64,000 nucleotides of DNA, from contig JBFWRK010000002.1 in assembly GCA_050248955.1 (NCBI GenBank), positions 124,001 through 188,000 on the forward strand, given 5' to 3'. Shown piece by piece: positions 8,042 to 16,129 of the stretch (the stretch's first letter is position 1; the number at the start of each line of letters is the position of its first letter). The DNA comes from JBFWRK01 sp050248955. Lineage in GTDB: Bacteria > Actinomycetota > Acidimicrobiia > Acidimicrobiales > Ilumatobacteraceae. A program made the position numbers and the translations under genes. The notes beneath the pieces are model-generated. The model did no database searches. It had not been told where the DNA came from and was given only the letters and a program-made list of their open reading frames with translations.

Positions 8042-8676
8042 GCTCGAGGCTCTGGGCGGACGAGCACCAGGTTGAGAGCGCCGCCGACGGCAACGCCGAG
8101 CCCGGCGCCGCAGATCACGTCGAGCGGGAGGTGCGCGCCGACGTACATGCGCCCGATCATGACCAACCCGACGAGGACCCATGGCGCGATGCGCCAACGC
8201 TCCGGCAACCATGGCGCGGCGATGGTGGCCAGGACCGCCGCCATCGCGGCATGACCCGAGACGAAGCTCTCGCCGCTGACCTGGACATCACCGCGGAGAT
8301 GGATGTCCGGCCCGATGGACGTCGCCGGCCGCTGTCGGGAGACGAGGGCCTTGATGACCCACTCCGACATCAGCTTGATCACCATCGACAGGACCGCCGC
8401 CACGGCGAGCCGGCGGCGGCCGGCGAGCCACGCCACGGCGGCCACGACCGGGGCGGCACCGATCGCGCCGAACTGCTGGAACAGCCAGAGCACGGGGTGC
8501 AGTGCGTCGGGCAGATCGTTGACGGCCCGGAAGAGATCGGCCTCCCACCCGGGCAGCCGCCCATCGCCCACGACGGCCATGCCGGCGACCAGCACGACCA
8601 CACCGCCGACGACGAGCGCGGCATCGGCTTGTCGGAGCGGGGCGCCACGGTCAGCTGTTGTGGTCTGACGCGTCAT
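8038..8676 (-). CDS. PAP2-family phosphatase (membrane), first gene of operon
   Basis: About 212 residues with several membrane segments. Motif 1 is KALVSRQRP, motif 2 is SFVSGH (Val replaces the usual Pro, but Gly-His is kept) and motif 3 is GRMYVGAHLPLDV with the catalytic His and Asp. It is therefore probably active on a lipid phosphate. The ATG at 8676 has GGGGAG 8 nt upstream; a start at 8715 is possible but lacks support. A minus-strand -10 box (TAAATT, complement of 8731-8736) lies upstream and overlaps the divergent promoter of the lipoprotein gene. Confidence 0.83.
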   Translation of the reverse strand: MTRQTTTADRGAPLRQADAALVVGGVVVLVAGMAVVGDGRLPGWEADLFRAVNDLPDALHPVLWLFQQFGAIGAAPVVAAVAWLAGRRRLAVAAVLSMVIKLMSEWVIKALVSRQRPATSIGPDIHLRGDVQVSGESFVSGHAAMAAVLATIAAPWLPERWRIAPWVLVGLVMIGRMYVGAHLPLDVICGAGLGVAVGGALNLVLVRPEPRA

Positions 8677-8729
8677 CGGTCGTTCTCCCCGCCCCTGGAC
8701 CATCGGTACTCCCATCGGGAACGGGCGCC

Positions 8730-8740
8730 TAATTTATCAT
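8730..8740. promoter_or_regulatory. AT-rich bidirectional -10 region
   Basis: TAATTT (8730-8735) and TATCAT (8735-8740) are overlapping plus-strand TAnnnT boxes. The complement of 8731-8736 is TAAATT for the minus-strand operon. The plus transcript would start near 8745, leaving a leader of about 45 nt before the lipoprotein ATG at 8791. Confidence 0.5.
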
Positions 8741-8790
8741 CGTGTCGTGCAGGCTCCGGGCATCGCTCGGGGCGAGTGGGAAGGGATCGA

Positions 8791-9711
8791 ATGGCCAGTG
8801 GTGGCCCACGGGCGCTCCTCGTGGCGACGATGGCGCTCACCTTCGCGGCATGCGCAGCGTCGGCCGACGAAGCCGCCCGGCCGAACGCGCTCGACGACGA
8901 TGCGATCACGGTCGGCTCGTTCGACTTCGCCGAGAGCGTGCTGTTGGCAGAGATCTACAGCCAGGCACTGGAGCACGCCGGGTTGACCGTGGAGCGGGCC
9001 TTCCAACTCGGTCCACGGGAGTTCGTCGGTCCTGCGCTCTCGGTCGGCCTGATCGAGCTCGTCCCTGAGTACGCCGGCAGCGCGGCCACGTTCGTGCACC
9101 GCGGCGAGACCCCGCCGTCGAGCGATCTGGACGCCACCTACGAGCGGCTCGTCGAGGGTCTCCAGGGTCGACCGGTCGTCGCGCTGGAACCGTCGCCGGC
9201 GAAGAACGCGAACGCGTTCGTCGTGGCGAAGTCCACCGCACAGGATCGGGGATTGCAGGCGCTCAGCGACATCGCCGCGGTCGCTGACGATCTGATCTTC
9301 GGCGGGCCTCCGGAGTGCCAGCGCAGGGCGCTGTGCCTGGTCGGCCTCGAGCGGGTGTACGGCATCGAGTTCGGCACCGTCGTGGCGCTCGAGGCCGGAC
9401 CGCTGATCGAGCAGGCGTTGCGCGACGGCGGGATCGACGTGGGCTTGCTGTTCACCTCGGACGCCGCAATGTTGGGCGCCGACTTCGTCGAACTGCGCGA
9501 CGATCTCGGTCTGCAGCCGTCCGAGAACATCACCCCATTGGTGCGTACCGAGGTGCTCGCTCGGTGGGGCGATGTAGCCGGGACGATCGACGCCGTCTCC
9601 GCTGAGCTCACCACCCCACGATTGCGGCTGCTCAACGCCGAGGTCGGCGGCGACATCACCAGGGTCGAGGAGATCGCTGCCCGATGGCTCACAGAACAGG
9701 AACTGACATGA
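8791..9711 (+). CDS. Glycine betaine/osmoprotectant-type substrate-binding lipoprotein
   Basis: A 306-residue protein with a lipoprotein signal ending in the lipobox FAAC (Cys21). The mature part fits the OpuAC/ProX-like binding proteins: VGSFDFAESVLLAEIYSQAL is the family opening, GLIELVPEYAGSA is the characteristic loop, and the C-terminal lobe has LNAEVGGD. Such proteins capture quaternary ammonium compounds outside the membrane for an ABC importer. No permease or ATPase of that type is in the window, so it is an orphan. AGGGA precedes the ATG. Fourteen bases separate it from the PAP2-kinase gene, so the two are probably co-transcribed. Confidence 0.82.
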   Translation: MASGGPRALLVATMALTFAACAASADEAARPNALDDDAITVGSFDFAESVLLAEIYSQALEHAGLTVERAFQLGPREFVGPALSVGLIELVPEYAGSAATFVHRGETPPSSDLDATYERLVEGLQGRPVVALEPSPAKNANAFVVAKSTAQDRGLQALSDIAAVADDLIFGGPPECQRRALCLVGLERVYGIEFGTVVALEAGPLIEQALRDGGIDVGLLFTSDAAMLGADFVELRDDLGLQPSENITPLVRTEVLARWGDVAGTIDAVSAELTTPRLRLLNAEVGGDITRVEEIAARWLTEQELT

Positions 9712-9724
9712 TCCGGGCCGGCCG

Positions 9725-11923
9725 ATGACCGACCACCCACGCACGTTGACACCGGGCGGCGGGACCGCGCCGCCGGCGGTTCCGGCATCGGTCCGGCGAA
9801 TGGGGCGCCGGCGGCGACCCGCGGGTACCGCGGCGCCCTTGCCGCGCAGCCTGGGGCGGACAGGGCGGGGCTGGATCCTGTTGCTGATGTTCCAGCTGGT
9901 CTGGGTCGTCGTGGCTGCCATCTCGAGTGACGCCCGGCTGCTCACCGACCGGGTCGACGCCGCAGTCGCCCGGCCGCTGGTGGAGGCTCGCACGGCCTGG
10001 TTGACCGACATCGCGCGGGAGTTCGACGAGTTCGGCTCCGGCTGGCTGGTCACCATCGTCGGCCTGGGTTTGCTCGTGGCCAACATGGTGTTCAAGCGGT
10101 GGCGCCACCTGTTCACGTTCCTGGTCTGCGTCGTGATCGTCGAGGTGATCGCCAGCGACGTGATCTATGACCGCTTCCAGCGGCCCCGCCCGTACGACGT
10201 CACGATCATCGGACGGTGGGCCGGGTTCTCGCTGCCGTCGCCGCCGGTCGCCGCGCTCACCATCCTGGCGATCGGCATCACCTACACCCTGGTCGTCTCC
10301 GGGCACTCCCGGACGATCGCGAAGATCGTCTCGGCCGTCGTGGTCGGGCTGTTCGCCTCGGCCCGCATCTACCTCGGGGTCGATCACCCCTTCGACACCG
10401 TGCTCGCCGTCGCCCTCGTCGTCGCGATCCTCGTCAACGCCTTCCGCTGGTTCACGCCCAACGAGTCGTTCCCCGTGACGTACCGGGGAGGCAAGACCGC
10501 CCATCTCGACATCGGCGGCGCGCGCGGCGTGGCGATCCGCCGTGCCATGCGCGAGCAGATGGGCCTCACCGTCATCGACGTCAGGCCGGTCGGTCTCGAA
10601 GGCTCGGGTGGGTCGACACCACTGCGGTTGCGCGTCGCAGGTGCGCCGGATCGCTACCTGTTCGGGAAGCTCTACGCGATGAGCCACGTGCGGGCGGACC
10701 GCTGGTACAAGCTCGGCCGCACGATCCTGTACGGACGGTTGGAGGACGAAGGGCCCTTCCAGAGCGTCCGCCGGCTCGTCGAGTACGAGGACTACACCGC
10801 TCGCGTGCTGCGCGACGCGGGCATCCCGACGGCGGCGTCGTACGGCATCGTGGAGCTCACGCCCGAGCGCGAGTACCTGCTCGTGACGGAGTTCTTCGAC
10901 GGCGCCGAGGAGATCGGCGTGGCGGAGATCGACGACGGCGTGATCGACGAGGCGCTGGCCATCGTGCGCCACCTCTGGGATGCCGGCCTCGCCCACCGGG
11001 ACATCAAGCCGGCCAACGTGCTCGTGCGTGACGGACACGTCATCCTGATCGACGTCTTCTTCGTCCAGGTCCGCCCGTCACCGTGGCGCCAGGCCGTCGA
11101 CCTCGCCAACATGATGCTGCTCCTGGCCGTACGCACCGATGCGGAGCGCGTCTACCAGCGGGCCCGCCGGCTCTTCACCGACGACGAGATCGCCGAGGCG
11201 TTCGCCGCCGTGCGCGGCATCGCCAGCCCGACGCAGCTGCGGATGGCGGTCAAGCACGATCCGCGTGACCTCGTCGCCGAGTTCCGCAGCCTCGCCCCGC
11301 ACCGCGAGCCGGTCGCCCTGCAGCACTGGAGCGTCCGACGGATCATGCTCGCCCTCGGTGTCCTGCTCGGAGGTCTGATCACGGTCACCGCAGTGGCATC
11401 GATGTTCCGGCCGGTTCACGACATCGGCGTGCGAGCCGACCCGTTCTGCGACCGCTCTAGCGTGATGATCCTGATCGCGCAGTCGGTGCCGTCGGCCACG
11501 GCGCTGCCGTGCGTCGCGGCGCTGCCGGCCGGCTGGAAGCTGGAAGGGGTCGAGGTGGACGAGGACGGCGCGACGATCTTCCTCGGCTCGGACATCGGCG
11601 GCGAGCGCGCGGTTGCCGCCACGCTGCGACGACCCGAGGAGTGCTCCGTCACCGACGCCGTACCGGTCGCGAGCGACGAGATCGGCATCGAACGGTACGA
11701 ACAGCCGGAGCAACTGCCACCCGAGCTGGTCAGCCGGCGCACCTACCTCTTCGAGGGCGGGTGCGTGGTCTACCAGTTCAACTTCAGCGGCGAGGCAAGT
11801 GCAGCGCTGACCGTCGAGGTCGACGAGGCGTTGAGCTTCCTGCCGCGCGCCGACCTGGTCGCGGAGGTCGACGAGCGCAGCGGCCTTCGCCTCTGCGGCG
11901 CTGGCGTCGAGTGCGAGTCCTGA
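9725..11923 (+). CDS. Fusion of a degenerate PAP2 membrane domain with a protein-kinase-like domain
   Basis: A 732-residue fusion. Residues 50-245 are membrane segments with PAP2 motif 1 (RFQRPRP, 150-156) and motif 3 (ARIYLGVDHPFD, 213-224), but motif 2 reads PSPP (171-174) in place of PSGH, so a key His is missing. Residues 300-520 are kinase-like: Lys315, Glu353, the catalytic loop HRDIKPANVL (424-433) and Asp443 in IDVFF, where DFG would be expected. A further membrane segment lies near residues 540-565, followed by a Cys-containing domain probably outside the cell. I infer a membrane kinase whose PAP2 part binds rather than hydrolyses a lipid phosphate. The ATG at 9725 is 13 nt after the lipoprotein stop. 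Confidence 0.75.
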   Translation: MTDHPRTLTPGGGTAPPAVPASVRRMGRRRRPAGTAAPLPRSLGRTGRGWILLLMFQLVWVVVAAISSDARLLTDRVDAAVARPLVEARTAWLTDIAREFDEFGSGWLVTIVGLGLLVANMVFKRWRHLFTFLVCVVIVEVIASDVIYDRFQRPRPYDVTIIGRWAGFSLPSPPVAALTILAIGITYTLVVSGHSRTIAKIVSAVVVGLFASARIYLGVDHPFDTVLAVALVVAILVNAFRWFTPNESFPVTYRGGKTAHLDIGGARGVAIRRAMREQMGLTVIDVRPVGLEGSGGSTPLRLRVAGAPDRYLFGKLYAMSHVRADRWYKLGRTILYGRLEDEGPFQSVRRLVEYEDYTARVLRDAGIPTAASYGIVELTPEREYLLVTEFFDGAEEIGVAEIDDGVIDEALAIVRHLWDAGLAHRDIKPANVLVRDGHVILIDVFFVQVRPSPWRQAVDLANMMLLLAVRTDAERVYQRARRLFTDDEIAEAFAAVRGIASPTQLRMAVKHDPRDLVAEFRSLAPHREPVALQHWSVRRIMLALGVLLGGLITVTAVASMFRPVHDIGVRADPFCDRSSVMILIAQSVPSATALPCVAALPAGWKLEGVEVDEDGATIFLGSDIGGERAVAATLRRPEECSVTDAVPVASDEIGIERYEQPEQLPPELVSRRTYLFEGGCVVYQFNFSGEASAALTVEVDEALSFLPRADLVAEVDERSGLRLCGAGVECES

Positions 11924-12037
11924 GCGGTCCACTCGCGGCAGTCCGTCGTGAGTTGGACAGTTTCCCGACCCCGTTCTCGGCTCCGCAGCGGACGGATTCG
12001 GTCCGGGAACGAGCAGAGACGCGGTTTGCTCGATCCG

Positions 12038-13075
12038 TCAGCTGACGACGGGCTCGAGGAGCCGGAAGGATCGCTGCTCGTGGTCGAGCTCGGCGAGCCC
12101 GCCGAGCGGGAGGATCCACTGCGGGTCGGTGTGCCCGAAATCCATGTTCGTGACGATCGTCAGGTCGGTCGCGCCGAACTGGCCGACCACCGTGTCGACG
12201 ATCATCTGGTCCAGCTCGAGCTTCTCGGCGTCGGAGTAGCCGCGTGCTCGGCCGATGAGCAGCGCGGACGCGTCCCCGAAGACTCCTTGGATGCCGTAGT
12301 TGAACAACCAGTAGCGGAGCTGCGCGATCGTCGGCTTGTCCTCCGATGTCTCGAGGAACAGGATCCTGTCGCGCCAGAGGTCCGGCGCCGGCCAGAAGCG
12401 GGTGCCCTTGAGGAGCTCGAGCACCTCGATGCATCCGCCGATCAGCCGCCCGGTGCAGATCCCCGATCCGTTCAGCCAATGCCAACCGTCGTGTGGCCGG
12501 ACCGCACCGATCGCCGAGGCATTCGCCGGATCGTTCCAGTCGAGGTAGGTGTCGACCCACTCCGGATACGGCTCGTAGCGGAAGGTGCCCGCCGGCTCGA
12601 AGAGCATCGCTCGAACATGCGCCTCGGCACGCGGGAAGTGCTCCATCTGGGCCATCCCCGCCATGACGCAGGGTCCGTTGAAGGTGACGAGCCCGAGGCT
12701 GTTGCAGAACACGAGCTGGGTCGCGGTGTCGGAGTAGCCGATCAAGATCATCGGGTTGGCGCGAATGACGTCGACGTCGAGGTGGGGCAGGATCCGGGCG
12801 GAGTCGTCTCCTCCGATGCTGGCGATGATCGCCACCACCGACTCGTCCGCGAAGGCGGCGTTCAGGTCGTCCGCTCTCGCCTTCGGATCAGCGGCCAGTG
12901 CACGCGGCGCCATCCGAGCGGTCGGGAGCTCCTTCACCCGCAGCCCGAATCGATCGGTCAGCGTCGACAGTCCGGCGTCGAACACATGCGGGAAGACGTG
13001 CGGCCCGCCCCATGACGTCGACACGACGGCAACAACGTCGCCGGTCTGCAGACGGCGCGGCCTCACGAACTCCAT
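12038..13075 (-). CDS. S66-family serine peptidase (LD-carboxypeptidase / MccF-like)
   Basis: A 345-residue protein beginning MEFVRPRRLQTGDVVAVVS, the standard opening of S66 peptidases. The nucleophile is in LIGYSDTATQL. The Glu is in LFLETSED and the His in DFGHTDPQW, giving the Ser-Glu-His triad of LD-carboxypeptidase and MccF. Substrate segments such as WLNGSGICTGRLIGGC fit the MccF branch, which cleaves peptidyl-nucleotide or murein-peptide amides; which of these applies is not clear. It is cytoplasmic, with no signal peptide. The ATG at 13075 is chosen because the upstream in-frame codons are Arg/Ser-rich noise. Confidence 0.85.
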   Translation of the reverse strand: MEFVRPRRLQTGDVVAVVSTSWGGPHVFPHVFDAGLSTLTDRFGLRVKELPTARMAPRALAADPKARADDLNAAFADESVVAIIASIGGDDSARILPHLDVDVIRANPMILIGYSDTATQLVFCNSLGLVTFNGPCVMAGMAQMEHFPRAEAHVRAMLFEPAGTFRYEPYPEWVDTYLDWNDPANASAIGAVRPHDGWHWLNGSGICTGRLIGGCIEVLELLKGTRFWPAPDLWRDRILFLETSEDKPTIAQLRYWLFNYGIQGVFGDASALLIGRARGYSDAEKLELDQMIVDTVVGQFGATDLTIVTNMDFGHTDPQWILPLGGLAELDHEQRSFRLLEPVVS

Positions 13076-13218
13076 CTGCCGAGTCTGGTCCACGTTGCAC
13101 CGCGACGTGCCGAGGACGAGAGTTTCCCTCGTGCTCGACGAAGACACGCAACGCGTCCTCCGCGAACAACGCCGCCTCACGCGCGCAGAGCGCCGATGAC
13201 GAGAAGTGGCTGGTCGTG

Positions 13219-13758
13219 ATGCTTCGTGGCAACGTGATCGAGCTGCGCCTCGTTCGCGAGAGCGAGCTCGGTGGGCTGTACGAGTTGATGTCGGACCTCG
13301 CCACACGAGGCCCGTACTTCCCCTCCGGCGTGACGAGCGAGCCCGCGCTGCGCGCTGCATACGCGAAGAACGGGTTCTGGGGCCAGGACGAGGGCATGCT
13401 GATCATGGTGAACCACGGTGGGGACATCGTCGGAGAGATCGAGTACTTCCCGATCACGCACTACCTGCAGGGCTTCGAGCTCTCGTATCAGCTGTTCGGG
13501 GAGCAGCATGCGGGCCAGGGCTACACGACGGAAGCGGTCAGCTTGCTGGTGGGTTACCTGCTCGGCAACAAGCGTGTGAATCGGATGCAGTTGAACATCC
13601 ATCCCGAGAACGCCGCCTCGCAGCGGGTCGCCGAGAAGTGCGGCTTCACCTTCGAGGGGATGATGCGTGGCTGCTGGTTCCACCAAGGGCGCTATCACGA
13701 CCTCGAGATCTGGTCGCTCTTACGAGACGAAGCATCCGGCACGGCCGCTGAGGGCTGA
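13219..13758 (+). CDS. GNAT acetyltransferase (RimJ/RimL-like)
   Basis: A 179-residue GCN5-related N-acetyltransferase. It opens with VIELRLVRESELGGLYELM; the acetyl-CoA pyrophosphate loop is QHAGQGYTTEA, and the C-terminal NIHPENAASQRVAEKCGF and MMRGCWFHQGRYHDLEIW are typical of RimJ/RimL-like enzymes that acetylate N-terminal or side-chain amines. The ATG at 13219 gives the natural family start; earlier in-frame codons are Arg-rich. It is divergent from the S66 peptidase over 143 bp and runs convergently into the phosphotransferase at 13767. A link to MccF-type self-immunity is conceivable but not shown. Confidence 0.85.
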   Translation: MLRGNVIELRLVRESELGGLYELMSDLATRGPYFPSGVTSEPALRAAYAKNGFWGQDEGMLIMVNHGGDIVGEIEYFPITHYLQGFELSYQLFGEQHAGQGYTTEAVSLLVGYLLGNKRVNRMQLNIHPENAASQRVAEKCGFTFEGMMRGCWFHQGRYHDLEIWSLLRDEASGTAAEG

Positions 13759-13766
13759 CCGACCCG

Positions 13767-14696
13767 TCAGAGGCAGCGCGTCGCGACTTCGAGGAACGCC
13801 ATGCCCTCGTCGCCCGCGAAGTCGCGCAGGTTGGCGAGACCCGTCGAGACCCGCTCGATGAAACCCCACGCCCAGATCGGTTCGGGATCGAGATCGCACA
13901 ACGACGCGAGCAGATCCGCTCGCTCGCGGACCAGACGGAGGGTGTCGCCCGCGAGGAGCGGTCCGTTGTACTCCCGCATCGCCACACTGAGGTCGTGCTC
14001 GGGCTCGGACCGGATGCCCTCGGGATCCACGAACTTGTAGATCCCGTGGCCGGCGTCGAGCGTGTTCCAGCCGTGCGCGTCACCGTGCACCAGCACGGCC
14101 TTCGCCGGATCGAATGCTGCTGCTCGCTCGTCGCAGTGGACGAGCGCCCGGTCGACGACCTGGCGCGAGCACGGTCGGCCGAGCTCGTCCCACGCCGTCG
14201 TGATGAAGCCGGCGAGCCATGCTGCCTTGTCGGCCCCGGTCGGCAGGTCGCAGTCCTCCGGCACGGGCCGCCAGAAGGAGCGCAGGGTCGTTGCGATCGT
14301 GTCGAGCATCTGCGGCAGCGGCATGCCGAGCTCGTCGAGGTTCGGCCCGAGGCGCTCGAGCAGCATCGAGGAGGTCGCGTCGTCGTGCTCGAAGAGCTCG
14401 GCGCAGCCGCGGCCCTTGGCGAGTTGGTGCACGAGCACGCTGCGAGCGAACGGGTCGTCGTCGTCTGTCTCGAGCGGCATGGCCACCTTCAGCACGCATG
14501 CTCTCCCCGAACGATCAGTGCCCGCGATGACGAACGCGGCGGTCCCGCCTCGGAAGGGATCACCGAGCTCCAGGCCCCACTGCTCGGCGAGCGCGGCCAC
14601 CATCTCGGGAAGGTCGTCCAGCCAGTGCCGGCCCGCCGCTCCGTGTGCCAGCGCTCGCTGCCGAACGAGCTCTGGGACGTCGAGTCGGGCGTGCAC
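13767..14696 (-). CDS. APH(6)/hydroxyurea-type small-molecule kinase
   Basis: A 309-residue protein of the aminoglycoside/hydroxyurea phosphotransferase family. The catalytic loop is VLVHGDAHGWNTL and the metal loop FVDPEGIRSEPEHDL, which resembles streptomycin 6-kinases more than APH(3') enzymes. The N-terminal lobe has FVIAGTDRSGRACVLKVAMP with the ATP-binding Lys. The natural substrate is unknown and a resistance role should not be assumed. The start is GTG at 14696 (MHARLDVPELV). Its 3' end is 8 nt from the convergent GNAT gene. Confidence 0.8.
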   Translation of the reverse strand: MHARLDVPELVRQRALAHGAAGRHWLDDLPEMVAALAEQWGLELGDPFRGGTAAFVIAGTDRSGRACVLKVAMPLETDDDDPFARSVLVHQLAKGRGCAELFEHDDATSSMLLERLGPNLDELGMPLPQMLDTIATTLRSFWRPVPEDCDLPTGADKAAWLAGFITTAWDELGRPCSRQVVDRALVHCDERAAAFDPAKAVLVHGDAHGWNTLDAGHGIYKFVDPEGIRSEPEHDLSVAMREYNGPLLAGDTLRLVRERADLLASLCDLDPEPIWAWGFIERVSTGLANLRDFAGDEGMAFLEVATRCL

Positions 14697-14969
14697 GCCC
14701 GTGGTTTGTAGCGCGCCGGTGGTGAGGCGGTAGCGCCAATTCCCTGTACACCACGACCGAGGCAGGCTTCGCGACCGCCGGCGATCGAAAACCCTGCCTT
14801 GAACCGCTGTTCGATCTCATGGATCTTCAGGAAGCGCTCCAAGAGCTCCTGGGGTGCCGGTGGATGTCGTGTCCGTGGGTGGTCTCAAGGACCGCGACGA
14901 CCACATCCGTCGAGAGGCCGTTCCGATCTGAGCCGGGCCGACGACCTGCAGGTCGGCTTCGTGGTCGTG
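14697..14969. other. Gap without a confident gene
   Basis: These 273 bp separate two minus-strand genes. A minus-strand reading frame from a TTG at 14842 begins LERFLKIHEIEQRFKAGF, which looks protein-like for about 30 residues and then becomes Pro/Arg-rich and overlaps the next gene out of frame. It may be the decayed end of a lost gene. I see no RNA gene or strong terminator. Confidence 0.4.
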
Positions 14970-15431
14970 TCAGTGGTCGTGCTCGACGAGCTCGGCGAGC
15001 TTGTCGATCGACATGCTCCAGCCCAGCTCGTTGTCGGCGGGCGAGACGCCCGGAGGCAGGTCGTCGTGCACGCCGACGAGGTCGGTGCCGGTGCCCGCAT
15101 CGGCCAGCGTGTAGGTGATCGTCATCTCGCCTTGCATCGCTGGGTCGGTGGTCTCGAACTCGACGGTCTGGACGACCTCGGTGTCGGGCACGAGCCTCAC
15201 GAACCGGCCATGGAACGAGTCGGTCTGCGCGCTCGTCTTGCCGGCCGCCGTGGGCAGGTCGTAGGTCAACGAGATCCGGAACGCGCCACCCTCGACCGGC
15301 TCCCACGAGTGGACCTGGCTCGTCATCTGGTCCGGCACCATCCAGTGCTGAACCGACTCGCGGTCGAGCAAGGCACGGTAGACGCGGGCGCGGGGAGCGC
15401 TGATGTGGCGGGTCACGCGCGTCGAAGTCAC
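14970..15431 (-). CDS. SRPBCC / AHSA1-like ligand-binding protein
   Basis: A 153-residue START-like (AHSA1/CalC) domain. It opens VTSTRVTRHISAPRARVYRA, followed by LLDRESVQHWMVPDQM and the strand GGAFRISLTYD; the C-terminal helix GWSMSIDKLAELVE is typical. Such proteins bind hydrophobic ligands or, as Aha1-like domains, act as helpers; no specific function can be given. The GTG at 15431 is favoured because a minus-strand -10 box TATTCT (15443-15438) ends exactly 6 nt upstream, giving a leaderless mRNA. It is divergent from the YdeI-like gene. Confidence 0.82.
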   Translation of the reverse strand: MTSTRVTRHISAPRARVYRALLDRESVQHWMVPDQMTSQVHSWEPVEGGAFRISLTYDLPTAAGKTSAQTDSFHGRFVRLVPDTEVVQTVEFETTDPAMQGEMTITYTLADAGTGTDLVGVHDDLPPGVSPADNELGWSMSIDKLAELVEHDH

Positions 15432-15437
15432 GGGCCG

Positions 15438-15523
15438 AGAATAGAGAGTCCTCCCCTCGCCAGTCGATGACCGGCGTGCGCGCACGACTCGACGTTCGGG
15501 CCGCGTCCGATCAGCCGTAGCGT
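15438..15523. promoter_or_regulatory. Divergent pair of leaderless promoters
   Basis: On the minus strand TATTCT (15443-15438) lies 6 nt before the GTG at 15431. On the plus strand TAGCGT (15518-15523) lies 6 nt before the ATG at 15530. Both match TAnnnT and neither start has a Shine-Dalgarno sequence. Confidence 0.6.
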
Positions 15524-15529
15524 GCGACG

Positions 15530-16117
15530 ATGGTCGCGTTCGATCGCATCCACCCCGCGACGCGCCACGAGTGGCGGGCGTGGCTGGACGCGCACCACGA
15601 CACGACTGCCGGCGTCTGGGTCGTCCAGTGGCGGACGGCCACCGGCAAGTCTCGGCTGGCGTACGACGACGTCGTCGAGGAGGCGTTGTGCTTCGGCTGG
15701 ATCGACGGCCGGGCGAACAAGCTCGACGACGAGCGCTCGATGATCATGATGACGCCGCGCAAGCCGACGAGCACCTGGGCGCGCTCGAACAAGGAGCGAG
15801 TCGAGCGATTGATCGCCGAGGGACGCGTAACCGATGCGGGCCTTCGCGTCATCGAGACGGCGAAAGCCAACGGGTCGTGGACGATGCTCGACGACGTCGA
15901 CGCGCTGATCGTGCCGGAGGATCTGCTCGCCGCGCTGTCGCGCGATGAGCAGGCCCAGCGTCACTTCGACGCGTTCCCACCGTCTGCCAAGAAGATGATC
16001 CTGTATTGGATCAAGAGCGCCAAGCGACCCGAGACGCGGCAACGCCGCGTCACCGAGACCGTGCGCCTCGCGGCGGACAACGTTCGCGCCCCGCGCCAGG
16101 CGGGGCCATCGGGGTGA
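15530..16117 (+). CDS. YdeI/OmdA-family protein
   Basis: A 195-residue protein matching the YdeI/OmpD-associated family: FDRIHPATRHEWRAWLDAHH at the start, VEEALCFGWIDGRANKLDDE in the middle, WARSNKERVERLIAEGR, and a C-terminal PPSAKKMILYWIKSAKRPETR. The family is widespread and linked in enterobacteria to peptide stress tolerance, but its biochemical role is unknown. The ATG at 15530 follows a leaderless -10 box by 6 nt. It ends 12 nt before the convergent SDR gene. Confidence 0.85.
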   Translation: MVAFDRIHPATRHEWRAWLDAHHDTTAGVWVVQWRTATGKSRLAYDDVVEEALCFGWIDGRANKLDDERSMIMMTPRKPTSTWARSNKERVERLIAEGRVTDAGLRVIETAKANGSWTMLDDVDALIVPEDLLAALSRDEQAQRHFDAFPPSAKKMILYWIKSAKRPETRQRRVTETVRLAADNVRAPRQAGPSG

Positions 16118-16129
16118 CTGGTGCCGAGC

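Noticed and set aside
6894..8093. Long upstream extension of the PAP2 frame that ends at 6183
   Set aside because: The frame is open across the flippase gene, but the translation there is Arg/Pro-rich noise; the GTGA overlap at 6920 fixes a sensible start.
8742..8749. GTG codons at 8742 and 8747 as leaderless starts of the betaine-type lipoprotein
   Set aside because: Both are 6 nt or so after a -10 box but out of frame with the lipoprotein; the in-frame ATG at 8791 gives a proper signal peptide and has AGGGA upstream.
13767..14696. Annotation as an antibiotic resistance gene
   Set aside because: The fold fits the APH(6)/hydroxyurea kinase family, but such proteins are common housekeeping kinases in actinobacteria and there is no mobile context.
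14560..14842. Minus-strand reading frame starting LERFLKIHEIEQ
   Set aside because: Only the first 30 or so residues look protein-like and it overlaps the phosphotransferase out of frame; no family is recognised, so it is only mentioned as a possible remnant.
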